Origin: JBBDMC01 sp963826055 | Lineage (GTDB): Bacteria > Pseudomonadota > Alphaproteobacteria > Rhizobiales > Kaistiaceae | Reading direction: 5' to 3' | NCBI GenBank assembly: GCA_963826055.1 | Contig: CAWGVO010000009.1 | Span: forward strand, 496,001 to 560,000 | DNA: 64,000 nt | Shown here: in pieces, positions 1-8,586 of the stretch | Position numbering within the stretch: position 1 is the stretch's first letter | Layout of the letters: each line of letters starts with the position of its first letter | Translations under genes and position numbers: made by a program | The notes under the pieces: generated by a model | Databases searched by the model: none | Told to the model about the DNA's origin: nothing | The model's input: only the letters and a program-made list of their open reading frames with translations

Positions 1-72
1 CGAAAGCGACACCGCCCGCCGGAAATTGGCCGGCAATTTTAGCCGCGGGCGCCCGGAAGGCCCCGGAGCCGC

Positions 73-1224
73 CTATTGCGGCGCCGGTGGCGGCAGCGGG
101 GTCGAGTGCTGGGGCGCCGGCTCGCCCGGCAGCGGCAGCGGATTGTCGGAATTGGAGTTCAGGAAAGCGACCACGTTCGCCCGGTCCTGCTCGTCCTTCA
201 GCCCGGCGAAGGTCATCTTGGTGCCGGGAATGAAGTCCTTGGGCGAGGTCAGGAACTGATTGAGGTTGTCGAACGTCCAGGTCAGGCCGTCGGCGCGCTT
301 CTGCTGCATCGCGTCGGAGTAGCTGTACCCCTCCATATGCGCCGCCGGGTCCCCGACAACGCCGTAGAGGTTGGGACCGACCCTGGCCGCGCCCCCCTTG
401 TCGAAGGTGTGGCAGACCATGCATGCCCTCGCCTTGCTCTTGCCCGCCTCGATGTCGGCGCTGGCAAGCATCGCGTCGAAGCCGCTGGGCGCACCGCCGG
501 CAGCCGGGGCTGACGGCGCCGGAGCAGATGGCGCCGGGGCGGGTTGTGCCGGAGCAGATGGCGCCGGTGCCGCCGGAGCCTGTGCGGTCTGCGCCGGTGC
601 GGCCGGAGCCTGCGCGGTCTGCGCCGGTTCCGCCGGAGCTGACGACGCCGCGCCTCCGGATGGAGCGGGTGGCAGGGGCAGCGGGCTGTCCGCGTTGGTC
701 CTCAGGAAGTCGATGACGTTCGCCCTGTCGGTGGGGTCTTTCAGCCCGGCGAAGCCCATGGCGGTGCCGGGAATGAAATCCTTGGGCGAGGTCAGGAACT
801 TGTCGAGGTTCTCGAAGGTCCAGGTCATGCCTTCCTGGCCCTTCTGCTGCATCGCCTGGGAATAACTGAAATCGTTGTGGTGGATCACCGGCGTTCCGAC
901 CACGCCATAAAGGTTGGGACCGATCTTGTTGGGATCGCCCTTGCCGAATGTGTGACAGGCCATGCACACCCTTACCTTGGCCTCGCCGGCCTTGGGGTCG
1001 GCGCTCTGCAGCCGGACGGCGATCGGGGCGACCTGTTCGGCCGCCGCGCCGCCGCCACTTGCCGCCGCGCCGGCCGGCGCCGGCTCAGCGACAGCGACCT
1101 CGTATCCCGGCTTCTCGGCTTCCTTCGGTGTGTAGATGGCGTCGGCGATGATCGACACGGCCATGACGCCGAGGGCGGTCGCAAGGACTGCGCCCGCGAT
1201 CTTGTTGAATTCAAACGAGTCCAT
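73..1224 (-). CDS. cycM: Membrane-anchored di-haem cytochrome c (tandem cytochrome c552-type domains)
   Basis: Predicted 383-residue electron carrier. An N-terminal uncleaved membrane anchor (about residues 9-30) is followed by two near-repeat class I cytochrome c domains with haem motifs CMACH (87-91) and CMVCH (268-272) and a methionine ligand in an IPGTxMxFAG stretch in each. They are separated by about 60 residues of Ala/Pro-rich linker. The start at MDSFEFNKIAG is preferred over an upstream ATG because it begins directly at the anchor. The rhizobial CycM family normally has a single haem domain of about 180 residues, so this looks like an internal duplication. It probably carries electrons from the bc1 complex to terminal oxidases at the periplasmic face (family knowledge). 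It is divergent from pheA. Confidence 0.85.
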   Translation of the reverse strand: MDSFEFNKIAGAVLATALGVMAVSIIADAIYTPKEAEKPGYEVAVAEPAPAGAAASGGGAAAEQVAPIAVRLQSADPKAGEAKVRVCMACHTFGKGDPNKIGPNLYGVVGTPVIHHNDFSYSQAMQQKGQEGMTWTFENLDKFLTSPKDFIPGTAMGFAGLKDPTDRANVIDFLRTNADSPLPLPPAPSGGAASSAPAEPAQTAQAPAAPAQTAQAPAAPAPSAPAQPAPAPSAPAPSAPAAGGAPSGFDAMLASADIEAGKSKARACMVCHTFDKGGAARVGPNLYGVVGDPAAHMEGYSYSDAMQQKRADGLTWTFDNLNQFLTSPKDFIPGTKMTFAGLKDEQDRANVVAFLNSNSDNPLPLPGEPAPQHSTPLPPPAPQ

Positions 1225-1445
1225 GGTCGGCAAGGCTCCGGCGGAAAAAGAAGGCAAGCGCCGGAATCGGTCCCCCCGCCGGCACGGGCGGCAAATTACA
1301 GGCTTTCGGCAGGCGAAGGCAACATGACGCCCCGTATCCGGTCGTGACCTTTTGTCTCGATTCGTGCCGTTGCTTCTGCCCGGGCCCGATTGCTGCTAAA
1401 GCCTCCCGGCGCCGAGAAGGCGGCATTTCGACGTAAGGGGGCGCC

Positions 1446-2294
1446 ATGCCGGCAAAGAAGAAGATCGTGTTCCAGGGCGAGCCGGGGGCGAATTCCGATG
1501 TCGCCTGCCGCGAGGTCTATCCCCGCGCCGAGGCGGTGCCGTGCCCGACGTTCGAGGATTGCTTTGTCGCCGTCGAGAGCGGGGCGGCCGACCTCGCCAT
1601 GATCCCTATCGAGAACTCGCTCGCCGGCCGCGTCGCCGACATCCACCACCTGCTGCCGACCTCGGGTCTCCACATCATCGGCGAGCATTTCATGCCGATC
1701 CATTTCAACCTGATGGCGCCGCCCGGCGCCACGTTGAAGTCGATCCGCGCCGTCGCCAGCCATATCCATGCCCTCGGCCAGTGCCGCAACATCATCCGCC
1801 GCCACCGGTGGAAAGCGGTGGTCGCCGCCGACACCGCCGGTGCCGCGCGGGAGATCGCCGAGGCCGGTGATATCACCCGTGCCGCGCTCGCCCCCCGCAT
1901 CGCGGCCGAGGCCCATGGCCTCGTCATCCTCGCGGAGAACGTCGAGGACGAGGCGCACAACACCACCCGCTTCATCATCCTGTCGAAGAAGCCGCACGTG
2001 CCGCGCCGCGGTTCGGGCCCGGTCATCACCACCTTCGTCTTCCGCGTCAGGAACGTGCCGGCGGCGCTCTACAAGGCCATGGGTGGCTTCGCCACCAACG
2101 GCGTCAACATGACCAAGCTCGAGAGCTACCAGCTGGACGGCAAGTTCTTCGCCACCCAGTTCTATGCCGACGTCGAGGGTCATCCCGCCGACCGTTCCCT
2201 CAAGCTGGCGCTGGAGGAACTCGCCTTCTTCTCCACCGAAGTCCGCATCCTCGGCACCTACCCGGCGAGCGAGTTCCGGGCAGGACTGGGGTAG
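1446..2294 (+). CDS. pheA: Prephenate dehydratase
   Basis: Monofunctional 282-residue enzyme that converts prephenate to phenylpyruvate in phenylalanine synthesis. The catalytic domain occupies about residues 5-185 and contains the NTTRF segment, whose Thr is the family's catalytic residue. An ACT domain follows from about 195 to 278 (FVFRVRNVPAALYKAMGGF, then NMTKLES), the usual site of feedback inhibition by phenylalanine. The ATG lies after a GGGGG-rich Shine-Dalgarno-like stretch. From memory, rhizobial genomes often carry kdsB between cycM and pheA. Here it is absent from that spot, and a kdsB lies near 60 kb. Confidence 0.95.
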   Translation: MPAKKKIVFQGEPGANSDVACREVYPRAEAVPCPTFEDCFVAVESGAADLAMIPIENSLAGRVADIHHLLPTSGLHIIGEHFMPIHFNLMAPPGATLKSIRAVASHIHALGQCRNIIRRHRWKAVVAADTAGAAREIAEAGDITRAALAPRIAAEAHGLVILAENVEDEAHNTTRFIILSKKPHVPRRGSGPVITTFVFRVRNVPAALYKAMGGFATNGVNMTKLESYQLDGKFFATQFYADVEGHPADRSLKLALEELAFFSTEVRILGTYPASEFRAGLG

Positions 2295-2320
2295 GCGGCC
2301 TCAACTCCAAGTCCGCTCAT

Positions 2321-2343
2321 CCCCGCGAAAGCGGGGACCCAGG
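2321..2343. repeat. Dispersed hairpin element, CCCCGCGAAAGCGGGGACCC family
   Basis: Short palindrome with CCCCGC and GCGGGG arms and a GAAA loop, followed by ACCCAGG. The same core recurs at 12618-12640, and a degenerate copy lies at 26210-26231. It sits just after pheA, where it could also slow transcription, but it has no T-tract. Confidence 0.7.
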
Positions 2344-2375
2344 CGCACGAAATAAAAATTCGGAAATTCCGCCCG

Positions 2376-2722
2376 CTATCCCAGCCACCCCGCCACCGCC
2401 TTTTTCACCGCCGTTCGTTCCGCCCGCCCAAGCGCGCCGATCCGGCGCACGATACGTTCGGGTTCGATCGTTGCGATCTTGACCGTGCGCACCATCGACG
2501 CACCAGGAGGCCGGCTTGCGCGAGGTCCTTGATTACCAGGTCGCCAGTGCGTCGCTCCTTGCCGGCCCCGGTGATCAAGGCAATCCATAGATAGCCTTCG
2601 CGATGAAGCCTGGTGTCGGAAATGACGAGCGCCGGTCGGCGCTTCTCCGCCAGCCGTTCGATGTAGGGAAACGGAACGACGATCAAGTCGAAGTGAGCGA
2701 TGGTGCCCTCAGAGGCCGCCAT
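2376..2722 (-). CDS. PemK/MazF-type mRNA interferase toxin, frame broken
   Basis: The first two thirds, from MAASEGTIAHFDLIVVPFPY through RRPALVISD to a TGDLVIKDLAQAGL segment, is a typical PemK/MazF fold. The C-terminus (SMVRTVKIATIEPE onward to the stop at 2376) continues in another frame, so about one base is missing near 2510, in a CC run that would be CCC. Restored length is about 115 residues, normal for the family. It overlaps the antitoxin gene by 14 bases, the usual coupled arrangement. As given the toxin would not be made intact. Whether this is a real inactivating mutation or a consensus error cannot be decided from the sequence. Confidence 0.8.
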
Positions 2723-2930
2723 ACAGCGTCTCGTCTTCCTCGGCCGACCACTCGTCGAAAGTCGCGAACGGGTCGTCCTCGGCCGGCTTGACCTTGTCGA
2801 TCGTCACCTGTCCCTTGTCGCCCACCTTGAATCGGATCAGATCGCCCGTCTTTAGGCCGAGTTTCTGGCGAACCACCTTGGGGATGACCGTCTGCCCCTT
2901 GCTCGACACCCGCGCGTGCACGTCCGCCAT
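2709..2930 (-). CDS. AbrB/MazE-family antitoxin
   Basis: 73-residue protein with an N-terminal SpoVT/AbrB swapped-hairpin DNA-binding domain (ARVSSKGQTVIPKVVRQKLG, then LKTGDLIRFKV) and an acidic C-terminal tail (about residues 48-73, rich in D/E) of the kind that wraps and neutralises a MazF-type toxin. It is the first gene of the pair. Autoregulation of the operon is the usual mode for the family, but I saw no clear operator. Confidence 0.88.
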   Translation of the reverse strand: MADVHARVSSKGQTVIPKVVRQKLGLKTGDLIRFKVGDKGQVTIDKVKPAEDDPFATFDEWSAEEDETLYGGL

Positions 2931-3044
2931 CTGGATTTCTCCAACTTAAGACATTCTTACACGGGCTTACCTAGGCGATCGCGCCAGCCGGATCAAAGGA
3001 GCCTCCCGTCCTCTGCGGCCGTCCTGCCGTCGCCCATCCACCGC

Positions 3045-4565
3045 CTAACCCCCGGTGATCGTGAAACCCAGCGGCAGGCCGCTCTTGCGGCCGGCCCCGA
3101 AGGGCCACGGCGTCCCGGTGCACCGCCAGAATTCCTCCCGGGTGGCGCGGTCGGGTCGAACCATCCGCTGCCACAGCGCCGGCGGAATGTCGTTCAGTTG
3201 TTCCGGCGCCCGCCGCCTCGCCATGCGGTAGTGCAGGCTGTAGTTGGACTCGAAGAACGCGGTCTGCTTTTCGGTGTGGGCGATCGTGCCGTGGCCGGCA
3301 GCCAGCGCGAATACGACGCGGTCGCATATCGGCCCGCAGAACTTCGGCATCCGCGACCAGAACGTGGCGAGGAACCGGCGTTCGCTGGTGAAGAGGTAGC
3401 AGCTCGTGTCGACGTGCGATTTTCTGGCGTCCTCGGGGTCGACCCTCGCCACCGGCGTTCCGTCCGCCAGCACCACTTGCCGGTACGAGCACACGACGTT
3501 CGCCCTCTGGCGACGTTGCACCCTCAGCAGCGAACTGAGGTGGTTGTCGGCGAACCAGTTGTCGGCGTCGAGAAACGCCACCGCATCGAACCGCTGCGCG
3601 AACGCGACCAGGGCGCCGATGCCGCGCGGCGTGTCGCCGTTGTCCGCGTGCGCCGCGGCCAGACGGATATGACGGACGCCCCACTGGTCGACCTCCGCAT
3701 TGGGGAAGCCGTCTGCGACCATGAAATGGGTAACGTCGCCGCGCTGGCGCAACACACTCTCGTGGCAGCGGCGCAGCTTCCAGGTTTCTTCCTTGTAGTA
3801 CGGCGTTATCACCGCCACGCGGCTGACCTTCTTCGGCGGCGGCTCGGGCATGTATCGAAGCCGGATCCCGGTTGCCCGGAAGAAATCCAGCGCCTGCCTG
3901 TCGTTGAAGCTCCGCTGCCGCGCCGTGTATGGTCTTTTGCCGTCGTTCGATACGATCCATGGCAGATCGCCCATTTTGGTCAGCACCCAGGCGAGGTCCT
4001 GGTAGGCGGGCACACCGCTCGAAAGCGGCAGTTGCGCCCACAGGCCGGCCACGTAGGCAACGTTGCTCGACAATGCGAGCTTCACGCCGCTCTCCTTCTC
4101 TTCATGGCCGAGCACGATATCGTATTCGCCGCGCCGGATATCGCCGGTGATCAGGTCTATGCTGGCGACGTTCAGGTCGAGATCGGGCCTCAGCACCACC
4201 GCGACCGATGTGCCTTCGTTGAAAGCGAGCTGTAGGCCGATGCCTTCGGCCAGCCGGCTGTCGGCCCGGCCCATGGGGAGCCTGGTGACGGTGATGCGGT
4301 CGGTGGCGGGCGACGGGCCGTCCCAGTCCTCCGGTTGCATCAGGTACACGTTGGCAGCGGGCCACAGTGCCGTCAGCCTTTCGACGTTCCGGGACATGAC
4401 CTCCGCCGGCCCACCGGCGCACGCGAAGATGAAGCTCAGGCCGGCCGTCGGCATAAGGGCGGCCCGGCGTTTCGCCGGCCGTTGATCCGGGGCGGCCGGG
4501 TGGATGCGCGCCGTAAATTGAGGCACGGTGGCCAGTCGTGGCTCGGTCGGCTGCGCGCTACTCAC
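3045..4565 (-). CDS. Glycosyltransferase family 2-like protein with N-terminal extra domain
   Basis: 506-residue protein read from a GTG. Residues from about 218 form a GT-A domain: RVAVITPYYKE opening, then FLDADNWF, which carries the DxD metal/nucleotide-sugar motif, then a CSYRQVVLADG stretch. Residues 40-210 (starting AGLSFIFACAGG) form a separate domain that I do not recognise, with an LRPDLDLNV segment. A later ATG at 4454 (MPTAGLSF) is an alternative start, because the first 37 residues look unstructured. There are no membrane segments, so it is probably cytosolic. Acceptor and sugar cannot be inferred. It stands alone between the toxin-antitoxin pair and nudC. Confidence 0.75.
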   Translation of the reverse strand: MSSAQPTEPRLATVPQFTARIHPAAPDQRPAKRRAALMPTAGLSFIFACAGGPAEVMSRNVERLTALWPAANVYLMQPEDWDGPSPATDRITVTRLPMGRADSRLAEGIGLQLAFNEGTSVAVVLRPDLDLNVASIDLITGDIRRGEYDIVLGHEEKESGVKLALSSNVAYVAGLWAQLPLSSGVPAYQDLAWVLTKMGDLPWIVSNDGKRPYTARQRSFNDRQALDFFRATGIRLRYMPEPPPKKVSRVAVITPYYKEETWKLRRCHESVLRQRGDVTHFMVADGFPNAEVDQWGVRHIRLAAAHADNGDTPRGIGALVAFAQRFDAVAFLDADNWFADNHLSSLLRVQRRQRANVVCSYRQVVLADGTPVARVDPEDARKSHVDTSCYLFTSERRFLATFWSRMPKFCGPICDRVVFALAAGHGTIAHTEKQTAFFESNYSLHYRMARRRAPEQLNDIPPALWQRMVRPDRATREEFWRCTGTPWPFGAGRKSGLPLGFTITGG

Positions 4566-4758
4566 GGAATCGCTGCACGGGTTTGAGGTGTCGCCAAAGA
4601 ACGAGGCCGCGCCGCCGCCGCGCGTTGTCCCTTCCGCGCGTACGCGGACAACCCGGCCACTCTAGCCTCCGACGCCTGCCGCTCAAGCGGATTTCGCAGA
4701 GATGGTGCGGAGGTTTGCCCCTCGCCCGGAACCGGACGCCCGGAACCGGACGCCTCGC

Positions 4759-5682
4759 TCACCCCTCCGCCCACGCCCGGATCAGGTGGTTGGCGATCGC
4801 CATTGCCGGCGGCGCGGTGATGCCCTCGCTGTGGTCGCCGGCCAGGATCGCCCGCGCCTCGGCCCGGCTGAACCAGCGGCAGTCTTCGATCTCCGATGGG
4901 TCGGGGCGGATTTCGGTGGTCACCGCTTCGCCGTAGCAGCCGATCATCAGCGAGGTCGGGAACGGCCATGGCTGGCTGGCGTGGTAGCGCACCCGCCGGA
5001 TCGTGATGCCGGCCTCCTCCAGCGTCTCACGGCGTACCGCGTCCTCGATCGTCTCGCCCGGCTCCACGAAGCCGGCGAGGCACGAATACATCCCCGGCCG
5101 GAAGCGCGGCTGGCGTCCCAGCAGGCAGTGGTCGTCGCGGATGGCGAGCATGATCACCACCGGGTCGGTGCGCGGGAAGTGCTCCGCCCCGCACCGCGGG
5201 CAGTCGCGCCGGTAGCCGCCGTTTGCGACCGTGGTCGCCGTCCCGCAGTTGGAGCAGAAGCGGTGGCGCTGGTGCCAATGGGTCATGGCGCGCGCCTGCG
5301 CCAGCGCGCCGAGGTGCTCGCGACCGACCGAGCCGGCCATCGCCAGTGCCCGCAGGTCCGCCGCGACGATGCCCTCGCCCGGCTCCGCCTCGGAAGCAAC
5401 CGTGGCCGCCAGGCGCGGCCCCGCCGGCGTCCAGCCAAGCAGCACCGCCTCGCCACGTTCGGTGCCGAGCCCCTCCGCCTCGCGCGCGTCGAACAGGGGA
5501 TCGCTGCCCCGGATCAGCGGGCTGCCGCCAGCGAACAGATAGAACCGCGCCGCGGGGTCGGCGAGCGCACGCTCGACCGCGTCCGGCGCGCGTCCCTCGC
5601 TCCGCCGTTCGATGCGGTTCCCGGCGAAGCCGGTGAGCGCGCTTGCCTCCGTTTCGGGAAGGCCGTCGAAGGTCTCTGGCAT
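4759..5682 (-). CDS. nudC: NAD+ diphosphatase / NADH pyrophosphatase NudC
   Basis: 307 residues. Order: N-terminal domain, four-cysteine zinc ribbon (FCSNCG ... CPRCGAEHFPR), then a Nudix domain with box GFVEPGETIEDAVRRETLEE and the downstream SQPWPFPTS motif that marks NADH-specific Nudix enzymes. It hydrolyses NAD(H) to NMN(H) and AMP and, in the better-studied homologues, removes NAD caps from RNA. The open frame runs well upstream, but MPETFDGLPETE at 5682 is where family similarity begins. Confidence 0.93.
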   Translation of the reverse strand: MPETFDGLPETEASALTGFAGNRIERRSEGRAPDAVERALADPAARFYLFAGGSPLIRGSDPLFDAREAEGLGTERGEAVLLGWTPAGPRLAATVASEAEPGEGIVAADLRALAMAGSVGREHLGALAQARAMTHWHQRHRFCSNCGTATTVANGGYRRDCPRCGAEHFPRTDPVVIMLAIRDDHCLLGRQPRFRPGMYSCLAGFVEPGETIEDAVRRETLEEAGITIRRVRYHASQPWPFPTSLMIGCYGEAVTTEIRPDPSEIEDCRWFSRAEARAILAGDHSEGITAPPAMAIANHLIRAWAEG

Positions 5683-5811
5683 CGGTTCACGTCCGGCTGG
5701 GCGGGGGAAGGGGCTGCCGCCACAGTGTAGCCGCATCGGCGGTCCGAATCGCCGCGCTGGCAATGTTATGGTGGAAAAGATTCGCCACCGACAGACGGGA
5801 AAAAAGCGATC

Positions 5812-6432
5812 GTGCGAACCGGCCTGCTTGTCTTTGCCGGCATCCTGGCGCCGCTCGTCTATGCCGCCGCCGTTGTCCTCGGCGGCTGGCTGACCCCCGG
5901 CTACAGCCACGCCTCCCAGCCGATCAGCGCCCTTATCATGGGCGACGCGCCGGCCGCCTCCGTCCTCGACCCGATCTTCACCCTCTACAACGCCCTCGTC
6001 ATTCTCTTCGCTTTTGCCGTCGGGCGGGCGTTCCGCGGCTTTGGCTTCGTCGTGGTGGTTCTGGTGCCGGCGTTTCTGGTACTTCTCGGCCTCGCCGGCA
6101 TCCTGCTCGATTTCTATCCCATGGACCCCATCGGCGCGGTCATCACCTATGGCGGCCGCGTGCACCTGTGGCTCGCCGGGCTCGCCTCGCTCAGCACCGT
6201 CCTGGCCGTCCTGCTGTCGGCGTTGGCGCTGCGCAACGATCCCGCCTGGGGCCGCTTCGCCGGCTACTCGCTGGTGTCGGTGATCGTGATCGTCTTCTCC
6301 GGCGGCTTCGCTGCGCTGGCCGCCGCCCGCCACTCGCCGGTAATGGGCCTCTGGGAGCGCGTCACCATCGGCGCGTTCCTGCTATGGATGCTGGTGCTGG
6401 CGCTGACCCTGGTCCGTCGCGGCCGTAGCTGA
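5812..6432 (+). CDS. DUF998-like multi-pass membrane protein
   Basis: 206-residue protein starting at GTG (MRTGLLVFAGILAPLVY). Six hydrophobic segments are evenly spaced, with an early GYSHASQPISAL segment typical of the DUF998 family, whose function is unknown. It is divergent from nudC with about 130 bases between. No RBS is obvious at the GTG. Confidence 0.75.
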   Translation: MRTGLLVFAGILAPLVYAAAVVLGGWLTPGYSHASQPISALIMGDAPAASVLDPIFTLYNALVILFAFAVGRAFRGFGFVVVVLVPAFLVLLGLAGILLDFYPMDPIGAVITYGGRVHLWLAGLASLSTVLAVLLSALALRNDPAWGRFAGYSLVSVIVIVFSGGFAALAAARHSPVMGLWERVTIGAFLLWMLVLALTLVRRGRS

Positions 6433-6437
6433 CCCCT

Positions 6438-6539
6438 CTATGTCCGGTGGCTGGTGGTGTAGTCCACCCAGGCCACGACGGACGTGAAGATTGCAAACAC
6501 GACGATCACGCCGATGACGACGGTGCCGGTGCTGAGCAT
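6438..6539 (-). CDS. Small single-pass membrane protein (33 residues)
   Basis: ATG-initiated 33-codon ORF encoding MLSTGTVVIGVIVV followed by FAIFTSVVAWVDYTTSHRT. Residues 5-24 form one hydrophobic helix. A GGGGAA Shine-Dalgarno lies about 5 bases before the ATG (6541-6550 on the other strand). It sits convergent to the DUF998 gene and upstream of the SRP RNA. I know no named family for it. The RBS and clean helix are the only support. Confidence 0.55.
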   Translation of the reverse strand: MLSTGTVVIGVIVVFAIFTSVVAWVDYTTSHRT

Positions 6540-6667
6540 GGCGATTCCCCAAACGATTTCGAGGCCGCCATTTCAGCCCTGCCGGCCGGCCGGCGAATTG
6601 ATCCAGCGCAAATCCACCGCACTTCCGCCCCGCCCTTGCGCGTTCGGCCGCCCTGCATGATATGGTG

Positions 6668-6770
6668 CCCCGGGAAGCTGGCGGCGGACGTGTCGCTCGC
6701 CAACCGGGTCAGGTCCGGAAGGAAGCAGCCCTAACGAGTTTCGGCGCGGGTCGCCTGCCAGTTTCCCACT
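6668..6770 (+). ncRNA. ffs: Small signal recognition particle RNA (4.5S)
   Basis: Contains the universal SRP domain IV apical sequence GGTCAGGTCCGGAAGGAAGC (about 6707-6726) followed by AGCCCTAACGAG. The ends pair: GGGAAGCTGGC (6672-6682) with GCCAGTTTCCC (6757-6767), giving one long hairpin of about 100 nt. Its position immediately upstream of dnaX is the common one in alphaproteobacteria. The RNA binds Ffh for co-translational targeting. Ends are estimated from the pairing. Confidence 0.95.
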
Positions 6771-6813
6771 TTCCGCCGACATCAGGGGACATCCGGAGGC
6801 CTCGGGCGACCGC

Positions 6814-8586
6814 GTGACCATGGACGGTACCGATCACGACCGCGCCGCCCGCACGCCGTATCGCGTGCTTGCCCGCAAATATCGGCCACAGACCTTCGCC
6901 GACCTGATCGGCCAGGAGCCGATGGTGAGGACCCTCACCAACGCCTTCCGCACCGGTCGCATCGCCCAGGCTTATATGCTCACCGGCGTACGCGGCGTCG
7001 GCAAGACCACCACCGCCCGCATCCTCGCCCGCGCCCTCAATTATTCGATCCCCGGCAAGGTCGACCAGCCCACCATCGACATGGATGCGCTCGGCGAGCA
7101 CGACGCCGCCATCATGGAAGGCCGCCACGTCGACGTCATCGAGATGGACGCCGCCTCCCACACCGGCATCGACGACATCCGCGAGATCATCGAGGCGGTC
7201 CGCTACAAGCCGGCGGTCGCCCGCTACAAGGTCTACATCATCGACGAGGTGCACATGCTCTCCAAGCAGGCCTTCAACGGCTTGCTGAAGACGCTGGAAG
7301 AGCCGCCCGAGCATGTGAAATTCATCTTCGCCACCACCGAGGTGAAAAAGGTCCCGGTCACTATCCTGTCGCGCTGCCAGCGGTTCGATCTCCGCCGCAT
7401 CGACGCCGACCGCCTCGTCGCCCTGATGCGCGATATCACCGCGAAGGAGAAGGTCGCCGTTGACGAGGCGGCGCTCGCCATGATCGCCCGCGCCGCGGAA
7501 GGGTCCGCTCGCGACGCGCTGTCGCTGCTCGACCAAGCGATCGCCCACGCCCATGGCGCCGTCGCCGGTGACGCGGTGCGCGAGATGCTGGGCCTCGCCG
7601 ACCGCGGTCTGGTCATCGATCTGTTCGAGGCGGTGATGGCCGGCAATACCGCCGCCGCCCTGAAGCTGCTGAAGGACCTCTACGACGTCGGCGCCGACCC
7701 GGCCGTGGTGCTGGAGGACCTCGCCGCCTTCACCCACGTCGTCACCCGTCTCAAGCTCGCCGCCTCCGCCGCCGAGGATCAGGTGCTGACCGAGGAGGAG
7801 CGCACCCGCGGTCGCGACCTCGCCGGGAAACTGTCACTGCGCACGCTCGCCCGCGCCTGGCAGATGCTGCTCAAGGGTATCGACGAGGCACGCGCCGCGC
7901 CGCGCCCCCTTGCCGCCGCCGACATGGTGATCGTCCGTCTCGCCCACGTCGCCGACCTGCCGACCCCCGACGAGGCGGTGCGCGCGCTGGCCGGCAACGG
8001 CCCCGCCGCCCCGGCCCGCTCGTCGCAGGCGATGCCGGCGCCCTCCGGTGACGGCCGCACCCGCATGAGCGCCGGCGGCGGCCCGGTCCGCGCCCCGCGG
8101 CCCGAGCCCGTCGCCCAGGCGAACCCGGCGCCGATGGCCCGCCTCGACACCTTCGCCGATGTGGTCGCCCTTGCCGGGACGACGCGCGACCTCAAGCTCA
8201 AGCACGCGCTGGAGACGACCGTCCGCCTCGTCCGCTTCGAGCGCGGCCGCATCGAAATGGCGCTGACCGACGACGCGCCGCCCGATTTCGCCGGCGCCTT
8301 GTCGAAGAAGCTCGAGGAATGGTCCGGCGAGCGCTGGATGATTGCCGTTTCCCGCGACGGCAACGAGCCGACCATTGCCGAGGCGCGCCGCAGTGCGAGA
8401 GACCGCCTCGTCAGCGACGCGCGCGCTGACCCGGTGGTCGCCGCCGTCATGGAGCGGTTTCCCGGCGCCGAAATCGTCGATGTGCGCGTGCGCGCCGATG
8501 AAACCGCGATGGCCGCCGGTGAAGGCGTGCCGCCGGCGCCTGATGACATGGCCGAAGAGGAGAGTTCAGACGATGGCGATGGGTGA
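6814..8586 (+). CDS. dnaX: DNA polymerase III subunit gamma/tau
   Basis: 590-residue clamp-loader ATPase read from GTG. AAA+ module about residues 15-250 with Walker A GVRGVGKTT, Walker B IIDEVHML, sensor 1 and SRC (ILSRCQRF), then the collar domain and a proline-rich tau tail from about 390. The zinc loop between Walker A and B, which in E. coli carries four cysteines, contains none here (NYSIPGKVDQPTIDMDALGE). No A-rich slippery site lies at the gamma/tau boundary, so only tau is expected from this frame. The last 14 bases overlap ybaB. Confidence 0.96.
   Translation: MTMDGTDHDRAARTPYRVLARKYRPQTFADLIGQEPMVRTLTNAFRTGRIAQAYMLTGVRGVGKTTTARILARALNYSIPGKVDQPTIDMDALGEHDAAIMEGRHVDVIEMDAASHTGIDDIREIIEAVRYKPAVARYKVYIIDEVHMLSKQAFNGLLKTLEEPPEHVKFIFATTEVKKVPVTILSRCQRFDLRRIDADRLVALMRDITAKEKVAVDEAALAMIARAAEGSARDALSLLDQAIAHAHGAVAGDAVREMLGLADRGLVIDLFEAVMAGNTAAALKLLKDLYDVGADPAVVLEDLAAFTHVVTRLKLAASAAEDQVLTEEERTRGRDLAGKLSLRTLARAWQMLLKGIDEARAAPRPLAAADMVIVRLAHVADLPTPDEAVRALAGNGPAAPARSSQAMPAPSGDGRTRMSAGGGPVRAPRPEPVAQANPAPMARLDTFADVVALAGTTRDLKLKHALETTVRLVRFERGRIEMALTDDAPPDFAGALSKKLEEWSGERWMIAVSRDGNEPTIAEARRSARDRLVSDARADPVVAAVMERFPGAEIVDVRVRADETAMAAGEGVPPAPDDMAEEESSDDGDG

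Noticed and set aside
7344..7350. GAAAAAG run in dnaX as a possible programmed frameshift site
   Set aside because: It lies in the ATPase domain near codon 178, far before the gamma/tau boundary, with no supporting hairpin or Shine-Dalgarno-like stimulator.
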